This document shows positions 25,972-34,088 of a stretch of 64,000 nt of DNA, in pieces (the first letter of the stretch is position 1; each line of letters opens with the position of its first letter). The translations under genes and the position numbers were made by a program. This stretch comes from Miniphocaeibacter sp012841535 (GTDB taxonomy: Bacteria; Bacillota; Clostridia; Tissierellales; Peptoniphilaceae): the NCBI RefSeq assembly GCF_049274025.1, contig NZ_JBASRV010000017.1; one strand, given 5' to 3'. Under the pieces are notes generated by a model. The model was not told where the DNA came from. It did not search any database and was given only the letters and a program-made list of their open reading frames with translations.

Positions 25972-26877
25972 CTATTTGAATTTTTCTATATCAAAAGGTG
26001 TTAGAAGCCATTCTTTATTTGGCCAATTTTCAACTTCTGCTATATTTTGTAAGGCTTTTATACAAAACTCCACTATTACTTTTGATGGGTCATCATATTT
26101 TAATATATCTTCTAATGATAAGAAATACTCAGCTTTTTCAGGACTGTAATAAGCTTCTTTTGGTTCTATTGGTAAGTTGCTTATATCCTTTTCTAAGAAT
26201 GGATAGGCAAGAATAAATAGACTAGGATCATCTACATTTTCATCTCCTGGCCAAAAACCAAATTCAACAAATTGCTCATTAAAGGCTACTTTTTCTATTA
26301 TTCCTTCTCCTGTAAATGGTCTTTCTTCTCCTGCAAATAATACTGTTGTCATATCAAATGTTCCCCAGAACATTGAAGGTAATATTTTTTTACCCTTATA
26401 AGCAGAAGCAAAGTCTAAAAGTGCATTTCTGACTAATACGCATATTTCAAAATAATTTAATGCACTACGTTTATCAAAATCTACTTTATTTGTTTGCTCA
26501 TTAAAAGGTGTTGTGAAGAATACTTCTTGTGGTACAGGATAAATTTTAACAGGATGTCCTATACTTTCTAAAATTTGTAAATAATCTTTATAATAATCTG
26601 CAACTGAAGCATTGTCTCTTAATAGGAACTTAGCTGTTTTTCCACTTGTACAAATTGCTTTTACACTAGCTTCATGTAAGTTTAATTGAACTTCAAAACT
26701 ATAGCCATGATCATTAATAAGACCTGTAGTAAAACCTTCTGCAGTTATGTTAAGTAACGATTGATTCCATTCCGGTTGTGGAGACATTTTGTTTAGTTTA
26801 GTTTTGCCCATCATTTGAAGAATCATGTGCATAGTAATGTTAGTGTCTCTCCACTCACTATATTTTTGTAACTTCAT
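25972..26877 (-). CDS. DUF5996 family protein
   Basis: A 301-residue soluble protein recognised as DUF5996 from YSEWRDTNITMHMILQMMGK and VQLNLHEASVKAICTSGK, plus MFWGTFDMTTVLFAGEERPF, FGFWPGDENVDDPSLFILAYP and YYSPEKAEYFLSL. The function of this family is not known to me. The ATG has a GAGGTGATTT ribosome site. It is a single-gene unit, divergent from the osmoprotectant importer. Confidence 0.85.
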   Translation of the reverse strand: MKLQKYSEWRDTNITMHMILQMMGKTKLNKMSPQPEWNQSLLNITAEGFTTGLINDHGYSFEVQLNLHEASVKAICTSGKTAKFLLRDNASVADYYKDYLQILESIGHPVKIYPVPQEVFFTTPFNEQTNKVDFDKRSALNYFEICVLVRNALLDFASAYKGKKILPSMFWGTFDMTTVLFAGEERPFTGEGIIEKVAFNEQFVEFGFWPGDENVDDPSLFILAYPFLEKDISNLPIEPKEAYYSPEKAEYFLSLEDILKYDDPSKVIVEFCIKALQNIAEVENWPNKEWLLTPFDIEKFK

Positions 26878-27002
26878 AAAATCACCTCATTGATTTATTA
26901 TATTATTTTATGGTATATATAGTAATAATATATATAATTTTTATTTATATGTATTATTAATATACATTAATTATAACATAATATATGTAAAAGGAGGTTG
27001 TA

Positions 27003-28541
27003 TTGATTTCTCAAGTGTGGGAGTCTCTAATGACTCGCTCAGATTTTTATATAGAATTAATATTAGAACATTTAACAATTTCTATTATTGCTATATTAAT
27101 AGCCGGTATTATTGGGCTAATAATAGGAATTTTAATTAGCGAATACAAGGGAGCATCTGAATTTGTTTTAATGTTTATTAATATTATTTACACAATTCCG
27201 TCAATATCCCTATTGGGATTATTGATTCCTTTTTCAGGAATAGGCAACAAGACCGCTATTATTGCTTTAATAGTATACGCCTTACTGCCTATGGTTAGAA
27301 GTACCCATACGGGAATTACCAATATAGATGATAAGATAATAGAAGCTGCACGAGGTATGGGAAGTACGGACTTTCAAATACTTTATAAAATACAATTACC
27401 TCTCGCCTTCCCTGTTATAATGTCAGGACTAAGAAATATGGTTATAATGACCATAGCCTTAACCGGTATTGCTTCCTTCATTGGAGCAGGCGGATTGGGA
27501 GTTGCTATTTACAGGGGTATAACAACAAATAATATAGCTATGACTATAGCTGGAAGTTTATTAATTGCCATATTGGCTTTTGTTTTAGATTTTATACTTG
27601 GTAGATTAGAAAAATATGTAAATAATAAAAGTAGCAATAAAAGCAATAAAAAACTTATACCTATTTTGGCAGCTTTGGCTATAGGTGCTATAACCTTAGT
27701 TGCTTTAGTGGCTTTCCCTATGAAAAAAGATAAAATTCATGTTGCTACAAAACCAATGACCGAGCAACAGATTATGGGCGAAATGTTAAAATATTTAATT
27801 GAAGATGGCTCTAATTTAAAAGTAGATATTACCCATGGAGTTGGAGGTGGAACTTCAAATATTCAACCAGCTATGGAAACCGGAGAATTTGATATATATC
27901 CGGAATATACAGGAACTGGATGGAATGTTGTACTAAAACAAGATGGAATTTACGATGAAAGCATGTTTAATGAAATGCAAAAGGAATATAATGATAAATT
28001 CAATATGCAATGGTTAGGCATCTATGGATTTAACAATACCTTTGGACTAGTAGTAGATAAAGATATTGCTGAAGAACATAATATTAAAACCTATTCCGAT
28101 TTAGCAAAATATGCACCAGATCTGATATTTGGAGCAGAGTATGACTTCTTCGAAAGAGAAGATGGATTTGATGCTTTAAGTGAACTATATGGATTTAACT
28201 TTAAAAAGGTAGTTGATATTGACATTGGATTAAAACACAAAGCTATGGAGCAAAAGGAAATTAATGTAATGAATATATTCACTACAGACGGACAGCTAAG
28301 TAAGGCTAATGTAGTAGTTCTTGAAGACGATAAAAACTTCTATCCTTCGTATGTATGTGGCAATGTTGTCAGAAATGAAATTTTAGAAAAATATCCTGAA
28401 CTTAAAGATATTATATCTAAAACCGATAATTTAATAAGTGAAGCTGAAATGGCAAATTTAAATTATCTTGTTGAAGGTGAAGGTCAAGATCCAAAAGTTG
28501 TAGCTAAAACATTTTTGGAAGAAAAAGGATTACTTAAATAG
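27003..28541 (+). CDS. osmoprotectant ABC importer, permease fused to binding protein
   Basis: A quaternary-amine (glycine betaine/choline/carnitine) importer component. Residues 1-210 are a ProW/OpuCB-type permease with about six membrane segments and the ATPase-contact loop EAARGMGSTDFQILYKIQLP; residues about 240-512 are an OpuCC/ProX-type substrate-binding domain, starting at KDKIHVATKPMTEQQIMGEM with EFDIYPEYTGTGWNVVL. The start is TTG at 27003 behind AAAGGAGG. The ATPase follows 20 bases later. Aromatic residues for cation-pi binding are plausible but cannot be assigned by eye. Confidence 0.9.
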   Translation: MISQVWESLMTRSDFYIELILEHLTISIIAILIAGIIGLIIGILISEYKGASEFVLMFINIIYTIPSISLLGLLIPFSGIGNKTAIIALIVYALLPMVRSTHTGITNIDDKIIEAARGMGSTDFQILYKIQLPLAFPVIMSGLRNMVIMTIALTGIASFIGAGGLGVAIYRGITTNNIAMTIAGSLLIAILAFVLDFILGRLEKYVNNKSSNKSNKKLIPILAALAIGAITLVALVAFPMKKDKIHVATKPMTEQQIMGEMLKYLIEDGSNLKVDITHGVGGGTSNIQPAMETGEFDIYPEYTGTGWNVVLKQDGIYDESMFNEMQKEYNDKFNMQWLGIYGFNNTFGLVVDKDIAEEHNIKTYSDLAKYAPDLIFGAEYDFFEREDGFDALSELYGFNFKKVVDIDIGLKHKAMEQKEINVMNIFTTDGQLSKANVVVLEDDKNFYPSYVCGNVVRNEILEKYPELKDIISKTDNLISEAEMANLNYLVEGEGQDPKVVAKTFLEEKGLLK

Positions 28542-28561
28542 AAAATAGGAAGGTTAATATA

Positions 28562-29308
28562 ATGGAACAAAATTGCCATATTCAATTTAAACATGTAGAT
28601 AAATTCTATGGTGAAAACAAACTTATACAGGATTTAAACTTTTGTATCGAAAAAGGTGAATTTGTAACCTTAATAGGTAGTTCAGGCTCAGGTAAAACAA
28701 CTATTTTAAAAATGATAAATGGTTTAATACCTATAAACTCCGGTGAAATTTTCATAAACAATAAAAATATTGCTAATGAAAATATGATAATGTTAAGGAG
28801 AAATATTGGCTACGCTATTCAAGGCTCTGCACTTTTCCCACATATGACAGTTGAAAAAAATATATCTTATGTTCCTAACTTATTAAATAAAAGAGATAAG
28901 GAAAGGACTAAGAAAACAGTAAAAAAATGGATGGATATTGTAGGACTAGAAGAAGAAATGCTTTCTAGATACCCTAATGAACTTTCAGGAGGACAACAAC
29001 AAAGAGTTGGAATTGCTAGGGCCTTAGCAGCAAATCCTGAAATTTTACTAATGGATGAACCCTTTGGTGCTGTTGATGAAATAACTAGAAGACAGCTACA
29101 GGATGAAATAAAAAGAATTCATAAAGAAACAGGTATTACTATTGTATTTGTTACACATGATATAAGAGAAGCTTTAAGCTTAGGAACTAAAATTATGATA
29201 TTACAAGAAGGAGATATTGTTCAATACGATACTCCTGAAAATATTAAAGAAAATCAACAAAATCCATATATTAAAGATTTATTAGGTGAATATATAGATT
29301 TTGAATAG
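28562..29308 (+). CDS. osmoprotectant ABC importer ATPase
   Basis: A 248-residue nucleotide-binding subunit with Walker A GSSGSGKTT, signature ELSGGQQQRVGIARAL, Walker B ILLMDEPFGAVDE and the H-loop FVTHDIREAL. It is of the OpuCA/ProV class but stops after the ATPase domain, so the CBS domains that sense ionic strength in OpuA/OpuC are missing. It partners the fused permease/binding protein just upstream. A strong terminator follows. Confidence 0.92.
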   Translation: MEQNCHIQFKHVDKFYGENKLIQDLNFCIEKGEFVTLIGSSGSGKTTILKMINGLIPINSGEIFINNKNIANENMIMLRRNIGYAIQGSALFPHMTVEKNISYVPNLLNKRDKERTKKTVKKWMDIVGLEEEMLSRYPNELSGGQQQRVGIARALAANPEILLMDEPFGAVDEITRRQLQDEIKRIHKETGITIVFVTHDIREALSLGTKIMILQEGDIVQYDTPENIKENQQNPYIKDLLGEYIDFE

Positions 29309-29360
29309 ATAAATTAGGCATATTGTAACCTGTTATTTAATGTATATTAAAATAATAATT

Positions 29361-29404
29361 AAATCCGAAGTAAAATAGAAATATTTTTATTTTACTTCGG
29401 ATTT
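29361..29404 (+). terminator. rho-independent terminator
   Basis: A 16-bp perfect stem AAATCCGAAGTAAAAT / ATTTTACTTCGGATTT, loop of 12, followed by TTTATTG. It closes the osmoprotectant operon. Confidence 0.9.
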
Positions 29405-29449
29405 TTTATTGTCTATATTTTCCAGCAATAAATAGTTTCTATAAAAATA

Positions 29450-29494
29450 TTGACAAAATTTAAAATATGCTATAATGTATATACTAGCATATAC
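29450..29494 (+). promoter_or_regulatory. promoter and dyad for GntR-ABC operon
   Basis: TTGACA at 29450-29455 and an extended -10 TGCTATAAT ending at 29476 (spacer 15, made up for by the TG extension). Directly after, GTATAT-N6-ATATAC at 29477-29494 is a dyad at the transcription start, a likely operator for the GntR/YtrA-type protein encoded next. Confidence 0.65.
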
Positions 29495-29529
29495 ACTTAA
29501 GTACACTTATTATTTACCTAGGAGATAAA

Positions 29530-29916
29530 ATGAATATACATATTAGTAAACATTCACCTAAGCCTATATATGAACAAATTTCCTCACAAATAAAAAATTT
29601 AATACTTAATAATAAATTAAAACCAGGAGATAAATTACCTTCAATGCGTGAATTAGCTAAAATATTGCAGGTTAGTGTAATAACTACACAAAAAGCATAT
29701 GAGGAACTATTAGAAGATGGTCATATTGAAACAATAGTAGGTAAAGGAACCTTTGTCAAAAAAAGCAATACATCTTTTATTCTAGATGAACAATATAAGG
29801 AATTAGAAGATAAAGTCGACGAGATTGTTAGAATTGCAAAACAATATAAAATAGAAGAGGAATATTTAATTAAGCTTATTAAAGAATTTTATAAAGGAGA
29901 AAATATTAATGGATAA
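29530..29916 (+). CDS. GntR-family regulator, YtrA type
   Basis: A 128-residue GntR protein consisting of the winged helix only (residues 8-75: PIYEQISSQIKNLILNNKLK, GDKLPSMRELAKILQVSVIT, GHIETIVGKGTFVKKS) and a short helical tail, the YtrA subgroup. Such regulators repress neighbouring ABC exporters. AGGAGA precedes the ATG; the gene overlaps the ATPase gene by eight bases. The dyad at 29477-29494 is the probable operator. Confidence 0.92.
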   Translation: MNIHISKHSPKPIYEQISSQIKNLILNNKLKPGDKLPSMRELAKILQVSVITTQKAYEELLEDGHIETIVGKGTFVKKSNTSFILDEQYKELEDKVDEIVRIAKQYKIEEEYLIKLIKEFYKGENING

Positions 29917-30766
29917 TGCAATCCAATTAAAAAATATTAGTAAGAACTATGAAGACTTCTCTTTAAACTCTATTTCTTTTAACATACCAAAAGGATATAT
30001 TACAGGTTTAGTTGGAGAAAATGGTGCTGGGAAAACAACATTATTAAAAATAATAATGCAGCTTATAAGTTACGACAATGGCGAAGTCTATATTGATGAA
30101 AAAATTATTAAAACTAGAAATTATGAATTATATAATTCAATATATATTATATACGATAGTATTAATTTAAATGAAAGATTAACAAGTAAACAGTATGGAA
30201 AAATATATGAAAACCTATATGATAATTGGGATAAGGACTATTATGAATATTTAATAGCTTATTTAAATTTACCTAAAGACAAGGCTATTAGTACATTTTC
30301 CAAAGGTATGAAAGTAAAAGTTAATTTCGCTTTAGCCTTAGCTACAAGACCAAAAATACTTTTACTTGATGAAGCAACCTCCGGTTTAGATCCTTTAGTA
30401 AGAGATGACATTTTAAATCTACTATTGGAATTTGTCCAAGATGATAGTAATACGGTTTTAATTTCTTCTCATATTACTTCAGATTTAGACAAAGTTGCCG
30501 ATAAATTGATTTTTTTACACAAGGGAAAGATTTTTTTAGATGAATATACCTATAATATCGACAGCCAGTATGGCATGATTTATTGCGATATTAACGAACT
30601 AAATACCTATCTTCCTTATTGTCTGGCCTATATAAAGAATGAATTTGGTTTTCAACTACTTATAAAGAAAAAAGAAAAATTACTTGTAGATTTCCCAAAT
30701 ATAAAAATTGAGAAAACCTGCTTTGAAGATATCATTAAAATAATTGGAAAGGGGAATGTTTTATGA
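29909..30766 (+). CDS. ABC exporter ATPase
   Basis: A 285-residue ATPase with Walker A VGENGAGKTTL, a divergent signature STFSKGMKVKVNFALAL instead of LSGGQ, and Walker B ILLLDEATSGLDPLVRD, as in YtrB-type exporters of the GntR-controlled family. The tail (residues 215-285) has no clear motif. It pairs with the small permease downstream. Cell-wall antibiotic or peptide export is the common role of this type but the substrate cannot be read here. Confidence 0.9.
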   Translation: MDNAIQLKNISKNYEDFSLNSISFNIPKGYITGLVGENGAGKTTLLKIIMQLISYDNGEVYIDEKIIKTRNYELYNSIYIIYDSINLNERLTSKQYGKIYENLYDNWDKDYYEYLIAYLNLPKDKAISTFSKGMKVKVNFALALATRPKILLLDEATSGLDPLVRDDILNLLLEFVQDDSNTVLISSHITSDLDKVADKLIFLHKGKIFLDEYTYNIDSQYGMIYCDINELNTYLPYCLAYIKNEFGFQLLIKKKEKLLVDFPNIKIEKTCFEDIIKIIGKGNVL

Positions 30767-31410
30767 AAGGTTTAATAATATATGATTATTTGTCGGTGTT
30801 TAAAAAGCTATTAAATAAGTCCATATTAATTTCTGTTTCTTTTAGCTTATTCTTGGGAATATTTATTCTTCAAGAACCTTTAGCTACTTTACTGATTAAT
30901 GGATATATGCTTAGTTTAATTTCCTATATACCTATGGCTTTTTTTGAAAATAATACAGAATCCGGAAGCTTCTTACGTACTTTAACCTTTCCACTTAGTA
31001 TAAAGCAAATAGTCCTTAGTAGATATTTTACAGCATTACTATACTTAGGTATTTACTCTCTACTATTTGGTATAGGTATAGTTGGAGCAATTATTGTAAA
31101 TGGTTCTTTTAAAGTTTACTTCTATCCATATATAATTAGTATATTTGTTGGAATTCTCATACTATCATTGGGATTAATTGGAAACTTTTCCAATAAAACA
31201 CAAGTAATTAACTTATATATAGTGCTTGCCTTTGTTTTTATTTTGTATTTGTTTTTAAGTAATTTTCAAGTTAAGAATATATTATTATCGTTAAAAGATT
31301 TACCTAACTATTCTTATATTTTAGGTGGAATAATTACTTACTTTTCTATTTTAATTGGCTCTTACTTAATCTCTACTAAACTACTAAATCATAAACTTAA
31401 ACATAAATAA
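30763..31410 (+). CDS. ABC-2 type permease
   Basis: A 215-residue membrane protein with about six hydrophobic segments, the permease partner of the ATPase, sharing four bases with it (ATGA-type coupling). It has the ABC-2 pattern LPFSIKQIVLSRYFTAL-like (here FPLSIKQIVLSRYFTALLYL) after the second segment. No other function is visible. A terminator follows at 31430. Confidence 0.85.
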   Translation: MKGLIIYDYLSVFKKLLNKSILISVSFSLFLGIFILQEPLATLLINGYMLSLISYIPMAFFENNTESGSFLRTLTFPLSIKQIVLSRYFTALLYLGIYSLLFGIGIVGAIIVNGSFKVYFYPYIISIFVGILILSLGLIGNFSNKTQVINLYIVLAFVFILYLFLSNFQVKNILLSLKDLPNYSYILGGIITYFSILIGSYLISTKLLNHKLKHK

Positions 31411-31429
31411 CTTAACATAACTTGTTTAT

Positions 31430-31469
31430 AAAACCTTGTTCATATCCTAAGTGATATTAGCAAGGTTTT
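31430..31469 (+). terminator. rho-independent terminator
   Basis: AAAACCTTG / CAAGGTTTT stem with 22-base loop, then TTTCTTCTT; ends the GntR-ABC operon. Confidence 0.8.
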
Positions 31470-31541
31470 TTCTTCTTAATGATTTTTATATTTATTTCTA
31501 TCATATTTATTAATTTAAAGGTTATATTAGAATTCTAAGAA

Positions 31542-31557
31542 TGTTTCACGTGAAACA
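31542..31557. promoter_or_regulatory. parS site 1 (ParB/Spo0J binding)
   Basis: TGTTTCACGTGAAACA is a perfect 16-bp palindrome identical to the canonical chromosomal parS consensus. The symmetry extends to 26 bp here (31537-31562). ParB loads on such sites, which cluster near oriC in Bacillota. Confidence 0.95.
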
Positions 31558-31577
31558 TTCTTCAGTGTTTTTTAAAT

Positions 31578-31593
31578 TGTTTCACGTGAAACA
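31578..31593. promoter_or_regulatory. parS site 2 (ParB/Spo0J binding)
   Basis: A second perfect TGTTTCACGTGAAACA, 36 bp centre to centre from the first. No parAB, dnaA or gidAB genes are in the window, so the sites mark an origin-proximal region rather than the partition locus itself. The rest of the gene-free stretch 31411-31882 contains a terminator, AT-rich sequence and the next promoter. Confidence 0.95.
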
Positions 31594-31786
31594 TTTTTTA
31601 TAAAATTCTAATAAATTCCCATTTTACATAGCTATAGTTTACTATTAATGTTAATTTAAAAGGCCTTAAAAGGCATTTTAAAGCCAAATGTTTAAATACC
31701 AACGTTTAAGGCTCTAGATTGTTAATTCTTTGTCTCCATAAATGAATTAAGGTGTATTTATCAATTTCTTTATTATTTTAAAATTT

Positions 31787-31836
31787 ATTCAAATAGGTCC
31801 TATGTCCTATTATTTGAATATTCTCTATGATATAAT
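31787..31836 (+). promoter_or_regulatory. promoter with dyad upstream of ttcA-like gene
   Basis: TATAAT at 31831-31836 is the likely -10. Upstream lies an inverted repeat ATTCAAATA (31787-31795) / TATTTGAAT (31811-31819) enclosing a direct repeat TCCTATGTCCTAT, overlapping the -35 region. A regulator of the PP-loop and flavodiiron genes may bind here; its identity is not apparent. Confidence 0.45.
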
Positions 31837-31882
31837 CAACATAGTTATGTAATAAAGTAATTATTAATTTAAGAGGTATGTT

Positions 31883-32746
31883 TTGACAAATAATTTAGCC
31901 AACAATAGTTGTGAGGCCTTTAACATTACTGAAGAGTTAAAAGATTTACCAACTATTGAAAAATCAATTATAAAAAGATACAGAAAAAACATTTGGTCCA
32001 AATTCATCAAAGCTATTAAGGAATATGATTTAATACAAGATGGCGATAAAATAGCCGTTGCTATTTCCGGAGGAAAAGATAGTTTATTACTTGCAAAATT
32101 ATTTCAAGAACTTAAAAAGAATGGAAAAAACAATTTTGAAGTAGAATTTATAGCCATGGATCCAGGTTATCATAAGGATATTAGGAAATTACTGGAAAAT
32201 AATTGTAAGTATTTAAATATTCCTGTTAATATTTATGATGCCGATATTTTCGAAGTAGCCGATAAAATTGCTGGCAAATATCCATGTTATATGTGTGCAA
32301 GAATGAGAAGAGGTTCTCTATATGCAAAAGCTCAAGAGTTAGGATGTAATAAGTTAGCTTTAGGCCATCATTTTAATGATGTTATTGAAACTAATTTGTT
32401 AAATATTTTATGTGCCGGTAATTTTAAGACAATGATGCCTAAACTTAAGGCCCAAAACTTTGAAAATATGGAAATAATTAGACCTTTGTACTTAATAAAG
32501 GAAAACTATATTATTAGATGGATGAATTACACCGGCTTAATGCCATTAAATTGTGCTTGTATGGTAGCAGCAAAAAAAATTGGTTCTACTAGGGTAAAAA
32601 TTAAACAACTAATTGAAGATATGGAAAAAAATGGTTTTACAAATGTAGATATCAATATTTTTAGATCTGCTCAAAATGTTGAATTAGACCGAGTTTTAGG
32701 TTATTCTAAGAATGGAGAATATCATAATTTTTTAGATGACTATTAA
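31883..32746 (+). CDS. TtcA-like PP-loop ATPase (tRNA thiolation family)
   Basis: A PP-loop adenylating protein of 287 residues: AVAISGGKDSLLLAKLF near residue 58 binds ATP, CYMCARMRRG carries the first CxxC, and the second cysteine pair is CAC (PLNCACMVAAKK) in place of CxxC, the variant common in Firmicute TtcA-like proteins. TtcA thiolates cytidine 32 of tRNA using a 4Fe-4S cluster; whether this variant has the same target is unknown. Start is TTG at 31883 with AAGAGGTATG upstream. The flavodiiron protein gene follows 20 bases after its stop. Confidence 0.8.
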   Translation: MTNNLANNSCEAFNITEELKDLPTIEKSIIKRYRKNIWSKFIKAIKEYDLIQDGDKIAVAISGGKDSLLLAKLFQELKKNGKNNFEVEFIAMDPGYHKDIRKLLENNCKYLNIPVNIYDADIFEVADKIAGKYPCYMCARMRRGSLYAKAQELGCNKLALGHHFNDVIETNLLNILCAGNFKTMMPKLKAQNFENMEIIRPLYLIKENYIIRWMNYTGLMPLNCACMVAAKKIGSTRVKIKQLIEDMEKNGFTNVDINIFRSAQNVELDRVLGYSKNGEYHNFLDDY

Positions 32747-32766
32747 AAATATTTTGGAGGTATTAT

Positions 32767-33972
32767 ATGAATTGCTTATATGCAAAAATTTTAGACGATT
32801 TATACTACATTGGTGCCAATGATAGACAAACAACCTTGTTTGAGAATATGTGGCCACTTCCTGAAGGTGTGTCCTATAATGCATATTTAATAAGGGATGA
32901 AAAAACCGCCTTACTTGATACTGTTAGAATTAATAAGGTTGATGGTTTTGTTAATAAGGTTTTAGAGGTTTTAGATGGAAGAAAACTGGATTATTTAGTT
33001 ATTCACCATATGGAACCTGATCATTCAGGATGTATAACCGATATTTTAAAACTATTTCCTGATCTAATTTTCGTTGGAAATAAAAAAACAAAATCCATGC
33101 TTTATGACTTTTTAGAATTAACTCCTGATGATGATAAATTCATAGAAGTTAAAGATGGAGATGTATTGGACTTAGGAAAAAGACAATTACAATTTGTAAT
33201 GACACCAATGGTTCATTGGCCTGAATCTATGGTAAGTTACGAGCCAAATGACAAAGTATTATTCTCACAGGACATATTTGGTGGTTTTGGTACTGTAGAT
33301 GGTGCTATATTTGATGATCAAGCAGATTACAATATATTTAGATCTGAAACAAGAAGATATTATTCTAATATTGTTGGTAAATACTCAATGATGGCTGTTA
33401 AGGCAATTGAAAAAGTAAAACAATTAGACATAAATATAATTTGCCCGGTACATGGTTTTGTTTGGAGGGAAAATCCACAAACAATTATTGATGATTACGA
33501 AAAATGGGCTAATTATGAAGTAGAAGACGGTGTTGTAATAGTTTACGGCTCAATGTATGGTAATACAGAAGGAATGGCTGACCATTTAGCTACTTTCCTT
33601 GCTAAAGAAGGAGTAAAGAACATAAAGGTATTTGATGTTTCTAAAACTCATGCTTCCTATATTTTAAATGAAATATGGAAATACAAAGGTCTTATACTAG
33701 GTTCTGCTACTTATGATAATAGTGTGTATCCTAATATGTATAATTTATTAAATGTTTTAAAATATAATAAAATTAAAAACCATGTATTAGGAATTTTCGG
33801 CTCCTACGGTTGGAGTGGTGGAGCTGTAAAAGATTTAAAGGCTTTTGCAGAAACCGGAAAATTTGATGTACTGGAAACAGTTGTAGAGGCCAGGGGAACA
33901 ATGCATAAAGAAGAAGAAGAACAATTACGTCTACTAGCTAAGGAAATGGCTGAAAAATTAAAAGAAAAATAA
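32767..33972 (+). CDS. flavodiiron protein (FprA family)
   Basis: A 401-residue A-type flavoprotein that reduces O2 to water or NO to N2O. The N-terminal metallo-beta-lactamase-like domain has the diiron ligands HHMEPDHSG (H-x-E-x-D-H), a later His in VHWPESM, the Asp in SQDIFGG, and CPVHGFVW; the C-terminal flavodoxin domain (from about residue 257) binds FMN at YGSMYGNTE. The length is right for a core enzyme without rubredoxin fusion. It protects this anaerobe from O2 or NO. Co-transcribed with the PP-loop gene. Confidence 0.93.
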   Translation: MNCLYAKILDDLYYIGANDRQTTLFENMWPLPEGVSYNAYLIRDEKTALLDTVRINKVDGFVNKVLEVLDGRKLDYLVIHHMEPDHSGCITDILKLFPDLIFVGNKKTKSMLYDFLELTPDDDKFIEVKDGDVLDLGKRQLQFVMTPMVHWPESMVSYEPNDKVLFSQDIFGGFGTVDGAIFDDQADYNIFRSETRRYYSNIVGKYSMMAVKAIEKVKQLDINIICPVHGFVWRENPQTIIDDYEKWANYEVEDGVVIVYGSMYGNTEGMADHLATFLAKEGVKNIKVFDVSKTHASYILNEIWKYKGLILGSATYDNSVYPNMYNLLNVLKYNKIKNHVLGIFGSYGWSGGAVKDLKAFAETGKFDVLETVVEARGTMHKEEEEQLRLLAKEMAEKLKEK

Positions 33973-33976
33973 TCTC

Positions 33977-34005
33977 AATAGTCCTAGAATAAATCTAGGG
34001 CTATT
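33977..34005 (+). terminator. rho-independent terminator
   Basis: A 12-bp stem AATAGTCCTAGA / TCTAGGGCTATT (one G-T pair), loop ATAAA, followed by TTTTTAG, just after the flavodiiron gene. Confidence 0.85.
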
Positions 34006-34088
34006 TTTTTAGTTCCTCCTACCTTAATGCTCGAACATATGTTTGCTTTTCAGGTTTTTTTATGATAAAATTCTTTAAAGGTGATTTT

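Noticed and set aside
31411..31882. Origin of replication itself
   Set aside because: parS sites are present, but no run of DnaA boxes (TTATCCACA-like) and no dnaA/dnaN were seen.
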